From the NCBI RefSeq assembly GCF_036373705.1, contig NC_089867.1:16170001-16234000 (forward strand): DNA of 64,000 bases, written 5' to 3'. The stretch's first letter is position 1. The number at the start of each line of letters is the position of its first letter. Below, in pieces: positions 49,560 to 62,100 of the stretch. The translations under genes were made by a program, and so were the position numbers. This DNA comes from Amia ocellicauda. Its lineage: Eukaryota; Chordata; Actinopteri; Amiiformes; Amiidae. The notes under the pieces are model-generated. The model did no database searches, was not told where the DNA came from, and saw nothing but the letters and a program-made list of their open reading frames with translations.

Positions 49560-52500
49560 AACTGCTCTCCATTATAAATCAGTTGGACAATTGTGATCTC
49601 ACTGGTACAGAATGTGTTAAAATTGCAGCAGTCTGAGATCACAGATTTTTAAGATTAAACAAATAAATAAATACATGGTCTGGAATGATTGTATTATAGG
49701 GTTTTTAATATGCCACTATCCAGAAGAAAAAGTTACAGTAATTGTTAACTGACATGGCTCTAATGAACTGTTGTAAATTATTATATTAGTGGAAAACACA
49801 ATGGTTATTACTTTTCAGTTGAGATTTGTTTTAAAAATGCTGAAAAGTTTGAATAAAAGATCATAAACACATGGAATTATGGCATCCTTACAGACATTGG
49901 AAGCTGCTTGGTTAGGTTGCAAGTGTTAGTTTCAGCTAAGGGGAGGGGTGCGCATGTGGGACTATTGTTTGATATCCTCGGTTTTAGCAAGGGCACAATC
50001 AGTTTTCTTATAGGAGAATGTAAATGTATTTTAATGATGGACCTCCTTTTTGTAATTATGGGTGACAGGGACAAATGTATTCCCTCAATAGATAGTCAGA
50101 CAAGGAACACTCAGGGCATGATTTAATTTAAAAATATATTTTATTTAACTATAATGAAGCGCTCCAGAGATGGTCAGATGGCCTGTTAGAAGTTTTTCTA
50201 AAGAACATACTATCATATAGAAGAGCTCTCCCTGTCACAAAGTAAATGTGAGAGAGTGGACAGCAAGGAGCAACACAAGTCCAGGAGTATTGTTCTTTTT
50301 GGCAGTTTGTTACCACATCAAACACCAGGAGAAGGATTTTTTCCATGAAACAGTTCCAATGCTTATCAAGAGGTCATATGAAAGATATTCTGTCACCAGC
50401 AAACAGAAAACAAACAAACAATAGAAAGAAAACAATAAGGATAATAAGGACTATAAGGATTACTCTCATACAATTAGTCAATCTTCTACTTTCCCTGTTA
50501 CCAGCATACTGACACAACTCCTGCCCAGCTAAACCATTAGTCAAGGAGCTCCAGGAATATACTATATATATTGAGTAATCGTTACAAAAGAATCATTTAA
50601 CAGAAGACATGCATGTGCAATCATACATATATTGATCAAATTAATAAAGAAAACAATGCTCAATTTTACCAGTAACAACAAAACAGATCAATATCACGTC
50701 AACTATTGATTTTTTTCTTTCCTTTTTTGTGTCAATTTTCCATTGACGAAATGGTTACTGTATTTGTAATTTTTGGTTTGCAGCCTTAGCTAGAAGAGAG
50801 CACAACAGTTGAAGGCATCTCATCTGTTTCCAAGTGATGAGCAGGTAAAGCCTTCAGGAAATATCAGCGTGTGGTATAGACATCTGACATCTTCCTGCTT
50901 ATGAATCAGCTTGCCCTTGTCACACCTTTATATTTCTAAATGTTATCTCTGCTAGGGTTGCCACCCATTTCTTTTAAACTGAATTGTTCCGTAATCAAGA
51001 GCAAAATGTTGTGTTCTGTTTTGAATCAATATGGAAACGCTGTGTTTGTTCCGTATTTCCATACCTGAGTGACAAAAGTAAAAACAACACAGTTGGGAAC
51101 CACAATGAAACAGTAGGTCCGTCCTGTTGTGATTAATTGTGTTCTGCAATGGATGTGTCTGTTTAAATGGCCACAATCATTCATATTTAACAATCCAACT
51201 TAATAAAGTGGGCACAGCATCTCTAAATTCTCAATAAATAAATTATGGATTTGATTCGTTTACAGTAGTTTGATACCACATCATATTTTTTCTTATTTAA
51301 AAAAAACAATGCCACTAGTCTATCTACTACAAGTCTTAGTTATTTGTACAAAATGTAAAAGCAGTAGATATTTTTAAATAGGCTAAATATAAGCTGAAGT
51401 GCACAGTGCGAGTGCAAACAGAAATCTAAACATGGAAGTGTTACTGATGCGGCCAAATGAACAAACTTCGACTTGCATTGTAATGGCAGGGCAATGGGGA
51501 ATCTGTGGGACATTGCGTTGGACTCGCAGTGGTGTGTTCTGTGAAAGCTTGCGAGGAGTGTACGTGTGTGACGTCACCAACCATGAGTCCCTCTGCTGCA
51601 GTGTAATGCATTGTGATTCTTTATTTGTAATGTACTTTAGCACTATAATCCTCAAACTTCATGTGTGATGAAATGTAATCCATGCATTTTACTGCACTGC
51701 AGCAACACTGCAACATTCAAATGATGTATTCATTGTATGATGCACTTAACTCTTTATGGGTGACATGCTTTGGAAAGGTGTTCTGCTATATACAATTAAG
51801 ATTGATTGATCTTATTTGAATGAGGACTAAAGATTCTCATCGCCCAACATAAAAAGGGACATACTCCAAAAATGATGGAGCTGGTGAAATTACTATTTTT
51901 CACATCTGTAAATTTACAATAAAATATCATCTGTGGGCAAAAATTGAATGTGGGACAAAAATAACCTGCATATTTCTAATCTTTTTGGTCATTATTTTTC
52001 CTGGTGTTTCACTTTATTCAGCTTAATATTGAGCAGCAGATGTCCCATTAGCAGACTGGTGCTCATGTGCTGATGGAGGGGGAGTTACTATCTAGACACA
52101 TCTTGTATTGAGGATTGCTGCTAGTTTTGTTGGCATGTTTGCAAAATAATTTAATTACAACAATAAATAAATATAAATATTGTTTTGTAATTTATTGTTG
52201 TTAAAATCAAGTGCTGAATGCAGTTTTTGCCGGAGAAAGATTGAAGAAAAGCTGTGAACAACAAGCATCTTTCACGTGTACCCCCAGAGCTGCAAGTGGC
52301 CTCTGATCACAACTAATATTTTTAAAGTGTACCAACAGGGCCAACAGGGGTTAGTTGAAGAAAAATGCACTGTTTTATTTTTTATTTGGCTGAAGTCCTT
52401 ATCCAAGGCTTACAGGGTTCTCAAGCACTAAAATACAATGTGATATATAATATATAATATATATCTGTATAATAATATACAACATGCAACAAATGTTGTG

Positions 52501-55005
52501 TTTGTATAGAAAATTTACTTTTGATAACTTAACTAGTGTTAAGTATATCATTAAGAAAATTGACAGTGGAAAAATGGTCTCATACAGAATTTATTTTATT
52601 TAATGTTGATAATGTTAAGAAACATGAATAAACAATAAAGAGAAATTGAAAAACAGACCAACTAATCTGTGATCAAATTTAGATTTGAGTCTCAAAATTC
52701 AGACCACGGTGACTTGGATTCGGACTCAGACTCGGACTCGAACTATGGTGACTTGACAACAAATCTGCTTTCTGGTGTGGGGTGTCACTTGACAGTCACA
52801 GCTAGTGGTCTGTCAAAGGCCTGTAAACTCTGTCAAATATATTGAAGCAGTATTTCTATGTATTTTAATGTTTCATAGACTAGTAAAAAGAGTGCACAAG
52901 AGAGGTTAAAACTGTCATGCCATCAGCTGCCAAAGTATGTGACTCATGTAGCAGGTGAGTTTCATTTTCTCTGAAAAGCTCCTGTTCTTCTAAACAGATA
53001 TATTGTCTCATCACACAAGGAAGTTGAAATGTATATTGTATGTAAACTCAGTTTAAATAGAGAACAGGATATGCTAATGTATTTTAAAATGTAAATATCT
53101 TCTTTACATTTTCTGTATCTATGGTGACAGTGTGGGGTGTGTCGGCTCAGGGTTGGATGGTAAATGAAAAAGAAAGCCTTGCCAGAGTTTTAAAAAAGCA
53201 AAGAAGAACACCTAGACTGGTTTGAGTACCAACTACACTTAGGGAGTCCCTTCATAAGCTTGGGTGGCTAAGCAACTTACCAAGTAAACATCAGCAACAC
53301 ACAGGTTTGGCAGGCAATCTCATAGTCGTTTCAGAAGTGGTGGTCAATAGCCAGTTCGTTGTTGGTGTCCAGTTTAGGGTCAATAGCCAAAAGCGTGTTC
53401 TCAGTAAAATTGAAATGCCATACAGTAATCAACGATTCAGTCAGCTAACACATTGTAGAGTGTGTGTGTATATGATACCAGCTCCAGCTATACTGCTGAA
53501 TTGTGGGGAAGTTAATTTTGCTCCCGCTTGTCTGCAATGTGTGAATGGCATGTGTACTACAGGAATCATCAATTTTGCTTTCTAGGAACGCAGGCGCTAT
53601 AATAGACAAGCCATTTCGCAAGATGGTTTAATTAGACTGGGTGCTAGGGTCGGCAGAGCACCGACTCCGGAGCCAGAACCAAGAGTTGGAGCAGAGCTGA
53701 CAGTTTCTGTTAGGTGACCTGGAGCTGGCAGTGCTAGAGTCGGAGCTGATGTCATGAAGTAGCTCCACTGTCTCCCACTCCATTAAACCTTCCCATTTAT
53801 CAAATGCAGTTTTCTTGAATTAACAAAATATATAACTTTATAACATATTGTTGTGTGTTTAAAAAAAATAAATTCTCACACCAGCTATTAGTACATAATA
53901 CATTATTTTTAATTAATTGTAATTCTAATTCAATCAGAAATGGCATCTGGAAAGACATCACTCAAATGTTTATAAAAAATGCTTCAGGAACAAGAGAAAA
54001 GAACAGCCTCAGTTTAAAGATTTCATAATTTCATCATCTTCATGAATGAGATGTTGACAATTCTATAGTGCAATAGATTGCCTTTGATCTACAACTATTT
54101 TCTGCTGTAGAATCACTTGCATTCAGTTAAAAAAATATTGTAAATTGTCTTACTTGAATATGTTAAATGTTTCTTTATGTAATAAATATGGCCACATTTC
54201 TCAAATACACTTTATAAAGAAAGGAATAGGGAGCATTATTATAATGACTCCACAAACAGCCAGGGAAGTGGGGAACAGGTATGTCAAAATGCCAGTAAAC
54301 AAAGCAATGAAAGCAAGAGGCATAGTTGGGGTCGCAGGCAAAGGGTTAGTCGATTGAGCATACAAGAAGTCAGAGGGCAATCAGATGTCAGAGTAGAGAA
54401 GAGAAGAGGAAAAACTAGCAATGGTCAGGAACACAGGACTATAGTAGGTGGGAATAACACTTGAAATGCTGCTGGAAACAAAGAAGACAGCAGTGAATGG
54501 AAGTAACAGGGTTTAAATGGGAGCAGAGGGTAAAAGGAGCAAGTGCATTTGGTGTGTAGGAATGTCAATTGGTAATCAGTAAATTGCTCCTTCTGATGGA
54601 ATTTTTAACGGATGTTTACTGTTAGTGCTTAAGAATAATATGTGATTTATGTTTTCAATAAAGCACTGTCACACTGCTTTGTAATAATTAAGTACTGTTG
54701 TTAATTTAGTAAATCTAGATACTTTAAAACCCTATTCTGTCTCTTACCTAAGCTTTCATTCATTTCTGATACATTTTAGGACACCCCTATAACTATAATT
54801 AATATGTCACCACAAAGTGGATAAAGAGCATAATATCACAACAATATTAATATGATACTTCGTGCTCTGCGCAATTGGCGCCCGTTTCTGTCAACTCTTC
54901 TGGAGAAGCAGCTCGGCCGACGTGACTTGCTTGCTGTCCAATGGCATCAGTCAAATATATTTTACAATGTACCTCCCTTTCCGTAATTGCTTCTGAAAAT
55001 GCTGC
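49560..55005. other. Gene-free stretch with scattered repeat scraps
   Basis: No exon is supported. Scraps include an L2-like tail (TTATTTGGCTGAAGTCCTTATCCAAGG, about 52378), a GACTCGGACTCGAACTATGGTGACTTGAC phrase at 52705-52760, a GGAGCCAGAACCAAGAGTTGGAGC/GAGCTGGCAG stretch at 53640-53780 and, at 54240-54600, a purine-rich segment that resembles retrotransposon-derived sequence near 30650. A short segment at 51400-51660 is open on both strands and contains GTGACGTCAC, but has no recognisable protein. Confidence 0.4.
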
Positions 55006-55009
55006 TTTA

Positions 55010-55870
55010 TTTTTTCAGCAGTTGCACTTCAGGGCCACCATAGGTACAGGGAGAGGGAGCATAGGGGAATACAATACGAGTACTAGTAACAGAAGGCAAG
55101 TAGTATGAAAAACGTTGTGAAGTGCTAACTTACAGGAGAGTAAAGGACTCAATTACAAGTGCTGTCGGAAAAGATGCGTCTTGAGTAAGCGCCGGAATGA
55201 GGTCAAGGACTCTGCTGTTTTGACTTCGGTGGGCAGGTCGTTCCACCATTTAGGGGCCAGAGATGAGAAGAAGCGGCTCTGGAGGAAGGAGAGTGGAGAG
55301 GAGGTAGAGTTAGTCTTCTGGCACCCCGCAGTGGTCTGGAGGGGATGTATGGACAGATGAGTGACTGAAGGTAGCTTGGTGCAGTGTGGTCGAGACAGCG
55401 GTAGGTGAGGGTCAATGTCTTGAACTGAATGCGTGCCGCTATCAGGAGCCAGTGGAGGGTGCAGAGCAGTGGAATAGTGTGTGTGAATCGGGGCAGAGAG
55501 AATACCAGACGAGCCGCAGAGTTCTGGATGAGCTGGAGCGGCGGGTAGTAGTTGCAGGCAGGCCGGCCAGGAGGGAGTTGCAGTAGTCCAGGCGGGAGAG
55601 GACCAGTGACTGGACGAGCAGCTGAGTCGAGTAGTCAGTGAGGAAGGGACGGATCCGGTGTATGTTGCTCAGGAAGAATCTGCAGGTGTGTGTCAGCGTG
55701 GTGATGTGCTGAGTGTAGGAGAGCGCAGGATCATGGGTGACTCTTAGGGTCTTAGTGGAAGAGGAGGGAGAGAGTGTGGTGGATTCCAAGGTGATTGAGA
55801 TGGAGAGATCTGCAGAAAGGTGAGGAAGAGTGGGGGAAAAAGAGGAGATCCGATTTGGAGAGGTTGAGCT
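55010..55870 (-). mobile_element. L2-like LINE with reverse-transcriptase C-terminal fragment
   Basis: Two minus-strand frames, 55442-55789 and 55203-55415, carry the end of a non-LTR reverse transcriptase. SRLDYCNSLLAGLPA and LTYRCLDHTAPSYLQSL are typical of the L2/CR1/Rex1 group. This is the longest copy of the family in the window and helps identify the shorter ones. The terminal CTTATCCAGGGCGACTTACA tail is lost at the left. At about 55870 it abuts an apparently oppositely oriented LINE tail (55880-56080). Confidence 0.8.
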
Positions 55871-56683
55871 TGCGGCTTTATATTGCTCCTATTGTTTATT
55901 TGATTTCCCCTATGCCCCCTTTCCCTTAGCTGTTAACGATGACTTCATATCTTGCCTGCACTTATTAGCTTTACAATCTAGGATGTTGGACTTATATTGT
56001 GTACTGATGTATTTCCTATACACTTGTGTAAATTGGAATTTGTATTGCTCTTATATTTTAAATACATTTTAAATAAATACATAATAATACATCAAAATTA
56101 ACACTTAATTTTACAGATACTATCATATTGTTAAGTGATGTAATTTCCATCTGTTGAATCCAAGTTTTATCTGTGTATGGATCTTTCCCAATAAGTCAGA
56201 TTGATGAACCAGAAGTATGTGAAGATAGAAGTTTATTGCGAATACAAGCCACTCGGGAGAAAAATACCCATAGAGGCAGTCTCTATGGAAGCAGTTTCTC
56301 AAAGGCACTTTCCAAACACACACATATTTATATGATATAGTACATGACATGACGGACTTTCTTCCAATCTCCTCAGACATGTATGTTTCTCTAGGACATT
56401 TTACAACATTACAGATCTTGTTCCTGGGCAGATAAACAGTTATGTCCGTTATCACAACACATACCATGAAGAGCAGTCTGAGACTATTTTGACAGTTTCT
56501 CTTGAGAACCACAGACAGACAAGGACAGAGTTATGCCATTCCTCATCTTAACTTCCTCAAGGTGGAGGATTTAAAGAACGACAAGTATAGACAAGGACAG
56601 GGTTAGTCACATAGCATTCCTCATCTTAAAAGACTAAGATTTTTAGCACTATTTCACCCTTTGAGCCCCAGCCACTTCACATC

Positions 56684-56925
56684 CATCCATCCATCCATCT
56701 TTGAAACCACTTATCCAGGTGAGGGTCACGGGGAAGCCGGAGCCGATCCCAGCAGGCATAGGGCGCAAGGCAGGAATACACCCAGGACAGGACGCCAGGC
56801 CATCGCTGGGCAACACACACACACATACAGGGCAACTTAGAGTAACAAATCAACCTATCCCGCATGTCTTTGGACGGTGGGAGGAAACCGGAGTGCCCGG
56901 AGAAATCCCACAGTGCCGCCCGTGG
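56684..56925. repeat. Fish interspersed repeat of the CATCCATCCATCC...TTATCCAGG class
   Basis: It begins with CATCCATCCATCCATC, followed by ACCACTTATCCAGGTGAGGGTCACGGGG, CGATCCCAGCAGGCATAGGGC, then TGTCTTTGGACGGTGGGAGGAAACCGG. This is a LINE-tail-like repeat familiar across fish genomes. It includes a short CA run at about 56811-56826. No gene function. Confidence 0.8.
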
Positions 56926-57699
56926 TATAATTTGCTTTATAAATATTTTGTAATATTCACAGTTTACACTTTTGAATATGTGGTCAGTTAGATATCATAA
57001 AAACGTTTCAGTCCAAAGTTTATTGCACTTTAATGTTTAAGGTATTTCAGTCTCCACTTTTTGAACACTAAATCCCAGAATGTGTTTTGACCTTTCGTGT
57101 CAAACAATCACTTCCTAGGGCAGCTGTACCTAACTAAAATGAATGGGAACGCTGTCAACAAAGTTTAGGCGTACAGTTACAGCCCGGCCACTCTGAGGCA
57201 CCTAAACCTGACCAGTGGAAACAGGATATCAACTTCTTGTTTTTAAACCACTCCAGTGCAGCGTTGGATGTGTGTTTAGGATCACGGTCTCGCTGAAAGG
57301 CGAACCACCTTTAATTATAATTATTTTCAGTGCATTGCAGATTAATCTAAAATGTATAAATATAAATATGGTATTGGAAGCAGTATTACGATGTCATGGA
57401 TTTCAATCTGTCTGATTAATCTTGTTTGTATGACCTGCTTGTTAAATTCAAATGCAGTGTCTGTGTTCAAGGGGTGTATAAGGGGTCCCTGGTCCAAGAC
57501 AAGTGGACCTTGTGCCTTTGTTCCTTGCATTTTTCAACTCCATGCCCCTGTATTATATTAGAGACACAACTAGAAATTACAGTTTGCAGCAATATATAGA
57601 GACAAAGTATATAGATACACTGTATTACAGGGTGCAGCAGTAGATAATGTGACAGCATGCGGGGGAGTGCTGCCTTAATTTAGACTGACCTGTCTCCCA

Positions 57700-58485
57700 A
57701 CAAACAGCTGTTCATGGTGGAGTGGACTCCCGAAGCTGAAGCCACCTTTAGCCAGCTCACAGAAGACCTATATCAGCAAACCCGTCCTGCAAGCACCAGA
57801 TTTCAGTGCCTCCATGTTAGTACAGACAGATGCCTCCAAACCCAGTGAAGACTCTGTATAGGAAGTTGATGAAAGTGTTTTTGTGATTATTATATGTTTT
57901 ATATTAATACTAGCATTAGAAATAGTTTTGTATACAGACCGAGCAGATTCGATTTAGCAGGACAAGTAAAGGGTCAACAAGGTCGATTTGTTAGAAACTC
58001 CCGTCAGTAATGAAAGATTACACAGTGCCGAAATAGTCTACAGATGTCTGCTGAGGATTTGTTTATGACTTAATCGTTTCTACAGATAGGCAGGAATTGT
58101 TTCTGTTAACGAGCGATTGACACTAGGTAAATGACGACCGTGGGATCGCATCTTCCTAGTGCACATCAAAGACGGACATCTGCTTTGGATCCATCACCTC
58201 TTCATGGGAGGACAGATCGTAAAACGGACCCAGACCTGTATCTTCTGATTGGATGAACGGCCATAAGATGTTACGTCATTTTTTCCTATAAAGTTTTACT
58301 CATGTTTGTAAACATTAAGTCTCACTGAAATAATTATTTCTGACGTGGAGCTTCCGAGCCGGCCCGATTAAAGTTCTGTTTGCTTTATCTCCGCGACTTC
58401 TCCACTTATTTCTGAGACGGTTCTACACCCAGCCTGGGGGCAGTCCTACCCCAAGAAGTCAATGGAGAGGAATGCTATGCCACAA
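57700..58485 (+). pseudogene. Ty3/gypsy pol fragment (RNase H entry region), split by a solo LTR
   Basis: The left part (57700-57845) has the linker between reverse transcriptase and RNase H (EWTPEAEATFSQL, PVLQAPDFS) and the TDAS motif of the RNase H entry. It is already frameshifted near 57780. The right part (58433-58485) is the continuation of the same domain. The two parts are separated by the LTR at 57846-58427. It is a fragment only, with no functional enzyme. Confidence 0.75.
57846..58427 (+). mobile_element. Solo LTR (582 bp) with 5-bp target duplication CCCAG
   Basis: CCCAG flanks both sides (57841-57845 and 58428-58432). The element begins TG and ends CA, as LTRs do. It carries a TATA-like CCTATAAAG at about 58288 and an ATTAAAG polyadenylation-like signal at about 58368. 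No internal retroviral or retrotransposon coding sequence is present, so it is a recombination-derived solo LTR. Whether it came from an endogenous retrovirus or a gypsy element cannot be told from the LTR alone. Confidence 0.8.
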
Positions 58486-58626
58486 TAGAGATACTTTTTA
58501 TTGCAGTGTGCAGCAGTATATAGAGACAGTCTTTATTGCAGTGTGCAGCAGTATATAGAGACAGTCTTTATTGCAGTGTGCAGCAGTATAGAGACTGTTA
58601 CAGTGTAAAGCAATATATATAGTTAG

Positions 58627-58672
<46 letters not shown>

Positions 58673-58735
58673 CACATATATACAGTGTATAGCACTATAA
58701 AGACACTTTATTACAGTGGACAGCAGTATATAGAG

Positions 58736-59030
58736 CAGGGGTTCCCAAAGTGCGGCCTGGGTGCCAAATGCAGCCCTCGAGGATCTTTCCTTAAACCCCC
58801 CCTTTTCTGAACCTTTACTATATTTTTACATTTTCTGAAATTGCACATGTAATTTTGGGGGAAAAAATAAAACAATTAAAGTTAATTAATGTTCCCTTAG
58901 AGAAAGTTATAGGAAATAAAAAAAGTTTGATTTCGGACATTTTGTTTTCATCGGTTGTTCATTTGCTACTTGCGGCCCCCATGCAAACTCCAGAAATTGG
59001 CCCTCCATCACCAGACATTGGGAACCCCTG
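58736..59030. mobile_element. hAT-type MITE with 8-bp target duplication ATATAGAG
   Basis: Terminal inverted repeats CAGGGGTTCCCAAAGTGCGG and ...CATTGGGAACCCCTG are flanked by identical ATATAGAG at 58728-58735 and 59031-59038. The target is the TATATAGAG part of the minisatellite unit. The element is 295 bp, non-coding, with the 'GCGGCC...GGCCCTCCATCACC' interior typical of Charlie-like MITEs. Confidence 0.88.
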
Positions 59031-59102
59031 ATATAGAGCCTATATTAGAATTTATAGAGTAACAGCATCCAGGTTCCTGGCGCAGGGTGCTGCTCTCGTC
59101 TG

Positions 59103-62100
59103 TCAGGGCTGCACAATCACTGAGCTGCCAGTCACTCGCACCCCATACCAGCCATCCCAGAACTTGGCGTCCTGGCCACCATGCTCAAAACTCACAAACC
59201 GCAGCCCAGGGCCATAGTCTGAGAACGTGTGGGTCACCTGAGAGAGAGAGAGAGAGATTCTATATTCAGTTCTCCTGATGAACAGATTGATTTGTGTTTA
59301 TAGTGGGAGGCACAGATGTGTGTGTGTGTGCACTGTACCTGTCTCCAAGAGCAGTCGTCATTGTCAGGGTCAAGGGTCACAGGACCCAGTCTGAACTCCT
59401 TAATCACTTCTTGATTTTCATCCAGCAGAGAGACACACAGCTGGTAGATGCAACCACAATCTGTCCTACCAGAGTACCTGACATACACACATACAGAAAG
59501 ACAGGGCAGTAACCAGTTAGTAACAGGCAGACAGTCCAGTGACCAGTTTGTGTGTGTCAGTCAGTCCAGTGGTCCTGTCGTGCAGGACTGTCAGACTATG
59601 GTTAGTTATGTTAGTGTGCCAGTGTCTCAGTATCTTTTTTTAACATTGTGTCACTGTCTCAGGGTGACTGTGTCAATTTCGGTAACACTTTATAATAAGG
59701 GTGTGTGATTCCTCATTAATTAATATATGAATAACACAGAATTAAAACATCAATACCACATGAAGAGTGCTGACTTTGAGAACATTAACCCTAACACTGT
59801 TATAAATGTGATTAACATCACAACTCAGATGAAGTGCCGGCATATCAATGTGTTTGTCCTGTGGTATTCATAATAAGGAATAAGGAATAACACCACCTTC
59901 TATTAAAGTGAGACCTGATTATATTTTAATCTTGTGTGACACAGTGCGGGGTTAGACACAGTGTCGGGCTCTATAAATGGCTCCTAGGTGCAGAGGCACA
60001 TGAGGGAAAGGAATGGAGTGAGTGCGCTGATGAGGCAAAACAAAAGGTCATACAAAAAACGTATGGTTTTGTGAGTTATTGGCTAATCCATATCAGCCCT
60101 CAGTGTGTCAGTGTATCAGTGTGTCTGACACACTCATTGTACTCACCAGTCCTCCACCAGTATTGTTGGCTGGGAGTCCAGGGTCTCGGTTGAGAAGCCC
60201 TTAGCCAGCAGGTCCACAAGCTGCCTCTTCAGACACAGTCTAAGAGAGAGAGTGAAGGGGGGGCGAGAGACAGCAGGAGAGAGTGAGGTAGGGAGGAAGA
60301 GAGAGAGGAGACAGGAGCTCAGGCCAGGGATGGATACACTTGCACACACAATCACCTAGACACACACAATAACACACACATGACTAGGACCAGACAAAAT
60401 CCATTATATAGATATATATATATACACACTCACCTAAAGGATTATTAGGAACACCTGTTCAATTTCTCATTAATGCAATTATCTAACCAACCAATCACAT
60501 GGCAGTTGCTTCAATGCATTTAGGGGTGTGGTCCTGGTCAAGACAATCTCCTGAACTCCAAACTGAATGTCTGAATGGGAAAGAAAGGTGATTTAAGCAA
60601 TTTTGAGCGTGGCATGGTTGTTGGTGCCAGACGGGCTGGTCTGAGTATTTCACAATCTGCTCAGTTACTGGGATTTTCACGCACAACCATTTCTAGGGTT
60701 TACAAAGAATGGTGTGAAAAGGGAAAAACATCCAGTATGCGGCAGTCCTGTGGGCGAAAATGCCTTGTTGATGCTAGAGGTCAGAGGAGAATGGGCCGAC
60801 TGATTCAAGCTGATAGAAGAGCAACTTTGACTGAAATAACCACTCGTTACAACCGAGGTATGCAGCAAAGCATTTGTGAAGCCACAACACGTACAACCTT
60901 GAGGCGGATGGGCTACAACAGCAGAAGACCCCACCGGGTACCACTCATCTCCACTACAAATAGGAAAAAGAGGCTACAATTTGCACAAGCTCACCAAAAT
61001 TGGACAGTTGAAGACTGGAAAAATGTTGCCTGGTCTGATGAGTCTTGATTTCTGTCAGAATTTGGCGTAAACAGAATGAGAACATGGATCCATCATGCCT
61101 TGTTACCACTGTGCAGGCTGGTGGTGGTGGTGTAATGGTGTGGGGGATGTTTTCTTGGCACACTTTAGGCCCCTTAGTGCCAATTGGGCATCGTTTAAAT
61201 GCCACGGCCTACCTGAGCATTGTTTCTGACCATGTCCATCCCTTTATGACCACCATGTACCCATCCTCTGATGGCTACTTCCAGCAGGATAATGCACCAT
61301 GTCACAAAGGTCGAATCATTTCAAATTGGTTTCTTGAACATGACAATGAGTTCACTGTACTAAACTGGCCCCCACAGTCACCAGATCTCAACCCAATAGA
61401 GCATCTTTGGGATGTGGTGGAACGGGAGCTTGGTGCCCTGGATGTGCATCCCACAAATCTCCATCAACTGCAAGATGCTATCCTATCAATATGGGCCAAC
61501 ATTTCTAAAGAATGCTTTCAGCACCTTGTTGAATCAATGCCACGTAGAATTAAGGCAGTTCTGAAGGCGAAAGGGGGTCAAACACAGTATTAGTATGGTG
61601 TTCCTAATAATCCTTTAGGTGAGTGTATATATCAATAAAATGAATCCATAAAACTTTACAGATTCTACCTCATTTCCAAACAAATGCAGTGTACACTTAA
61701 CATACCCGGGTTTTGATTTGAGGTACAGCACTCATGCATCAGACAATCTAAGTCTGAGGCTTAAAATAAAAGAACCCTGTTGCACAAAACTACAATATTG
61801 ATTGGAAAAAGGAAGCAAAGTGAAGATGATGCCAGAGAGAAACACATATCCAACAAAATGCAAGGGATCATGCACGATAATTTCTATGTGATTTCTATAA
61901 AGACAGGGATTGTTTTTTTGCACCTTCTGTCAGCACACCATTGATCGGACACTGTTTGAACCCTTGACATTTCACCTGCAATCTGTATTTCTTTACAGGA
62001 CAACATAAAGTCCAATATATTAATTTATGCAGATTTTTCACAGAATTTTAGTAATAATTGCCCACGGAGTCCGTCTGGCCCTACTCATGACCAATCTTAC

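Larger units (their letters stand above)
57576..58727. repeat. Minisatellite (GCAGTGTGCAGCAGTATATAGAGACA units) split by a retroelement
   Basis: Units occur at 57580-57650 and again at 58487-58727; three consecutive units of about 35 bases lie at 58500-58600. The block between them is a gypsy fragment with a solo LTR, so the array was probably one before the insertion, or has grown since on one side. A (TA)n run at about 58631-58665 lies inside the right half. Confidence 0.75.

Noticed and set aside
49908-50126. 72-codon frame with a DILGFSKGTISFL phrase resembling a Tc1 helix-turn-helix
   Set aside because: The likeness is short, and no inverted repeats or catalytic motifs are nearby. It could be a Tc1 scrap but is too weak to annotate.
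51383-51668. Overlapping 89-90-codon frames on both strands around a GTGACGTCAC palindrome
   Set aside because: No domain, no splice context and equal openness on both strands; chance is the simplest explanation.
58498-58695. Minus-strand frame rich in IYIYIY
   Set aside because: Produced by the TA repeat and the minisatellite.
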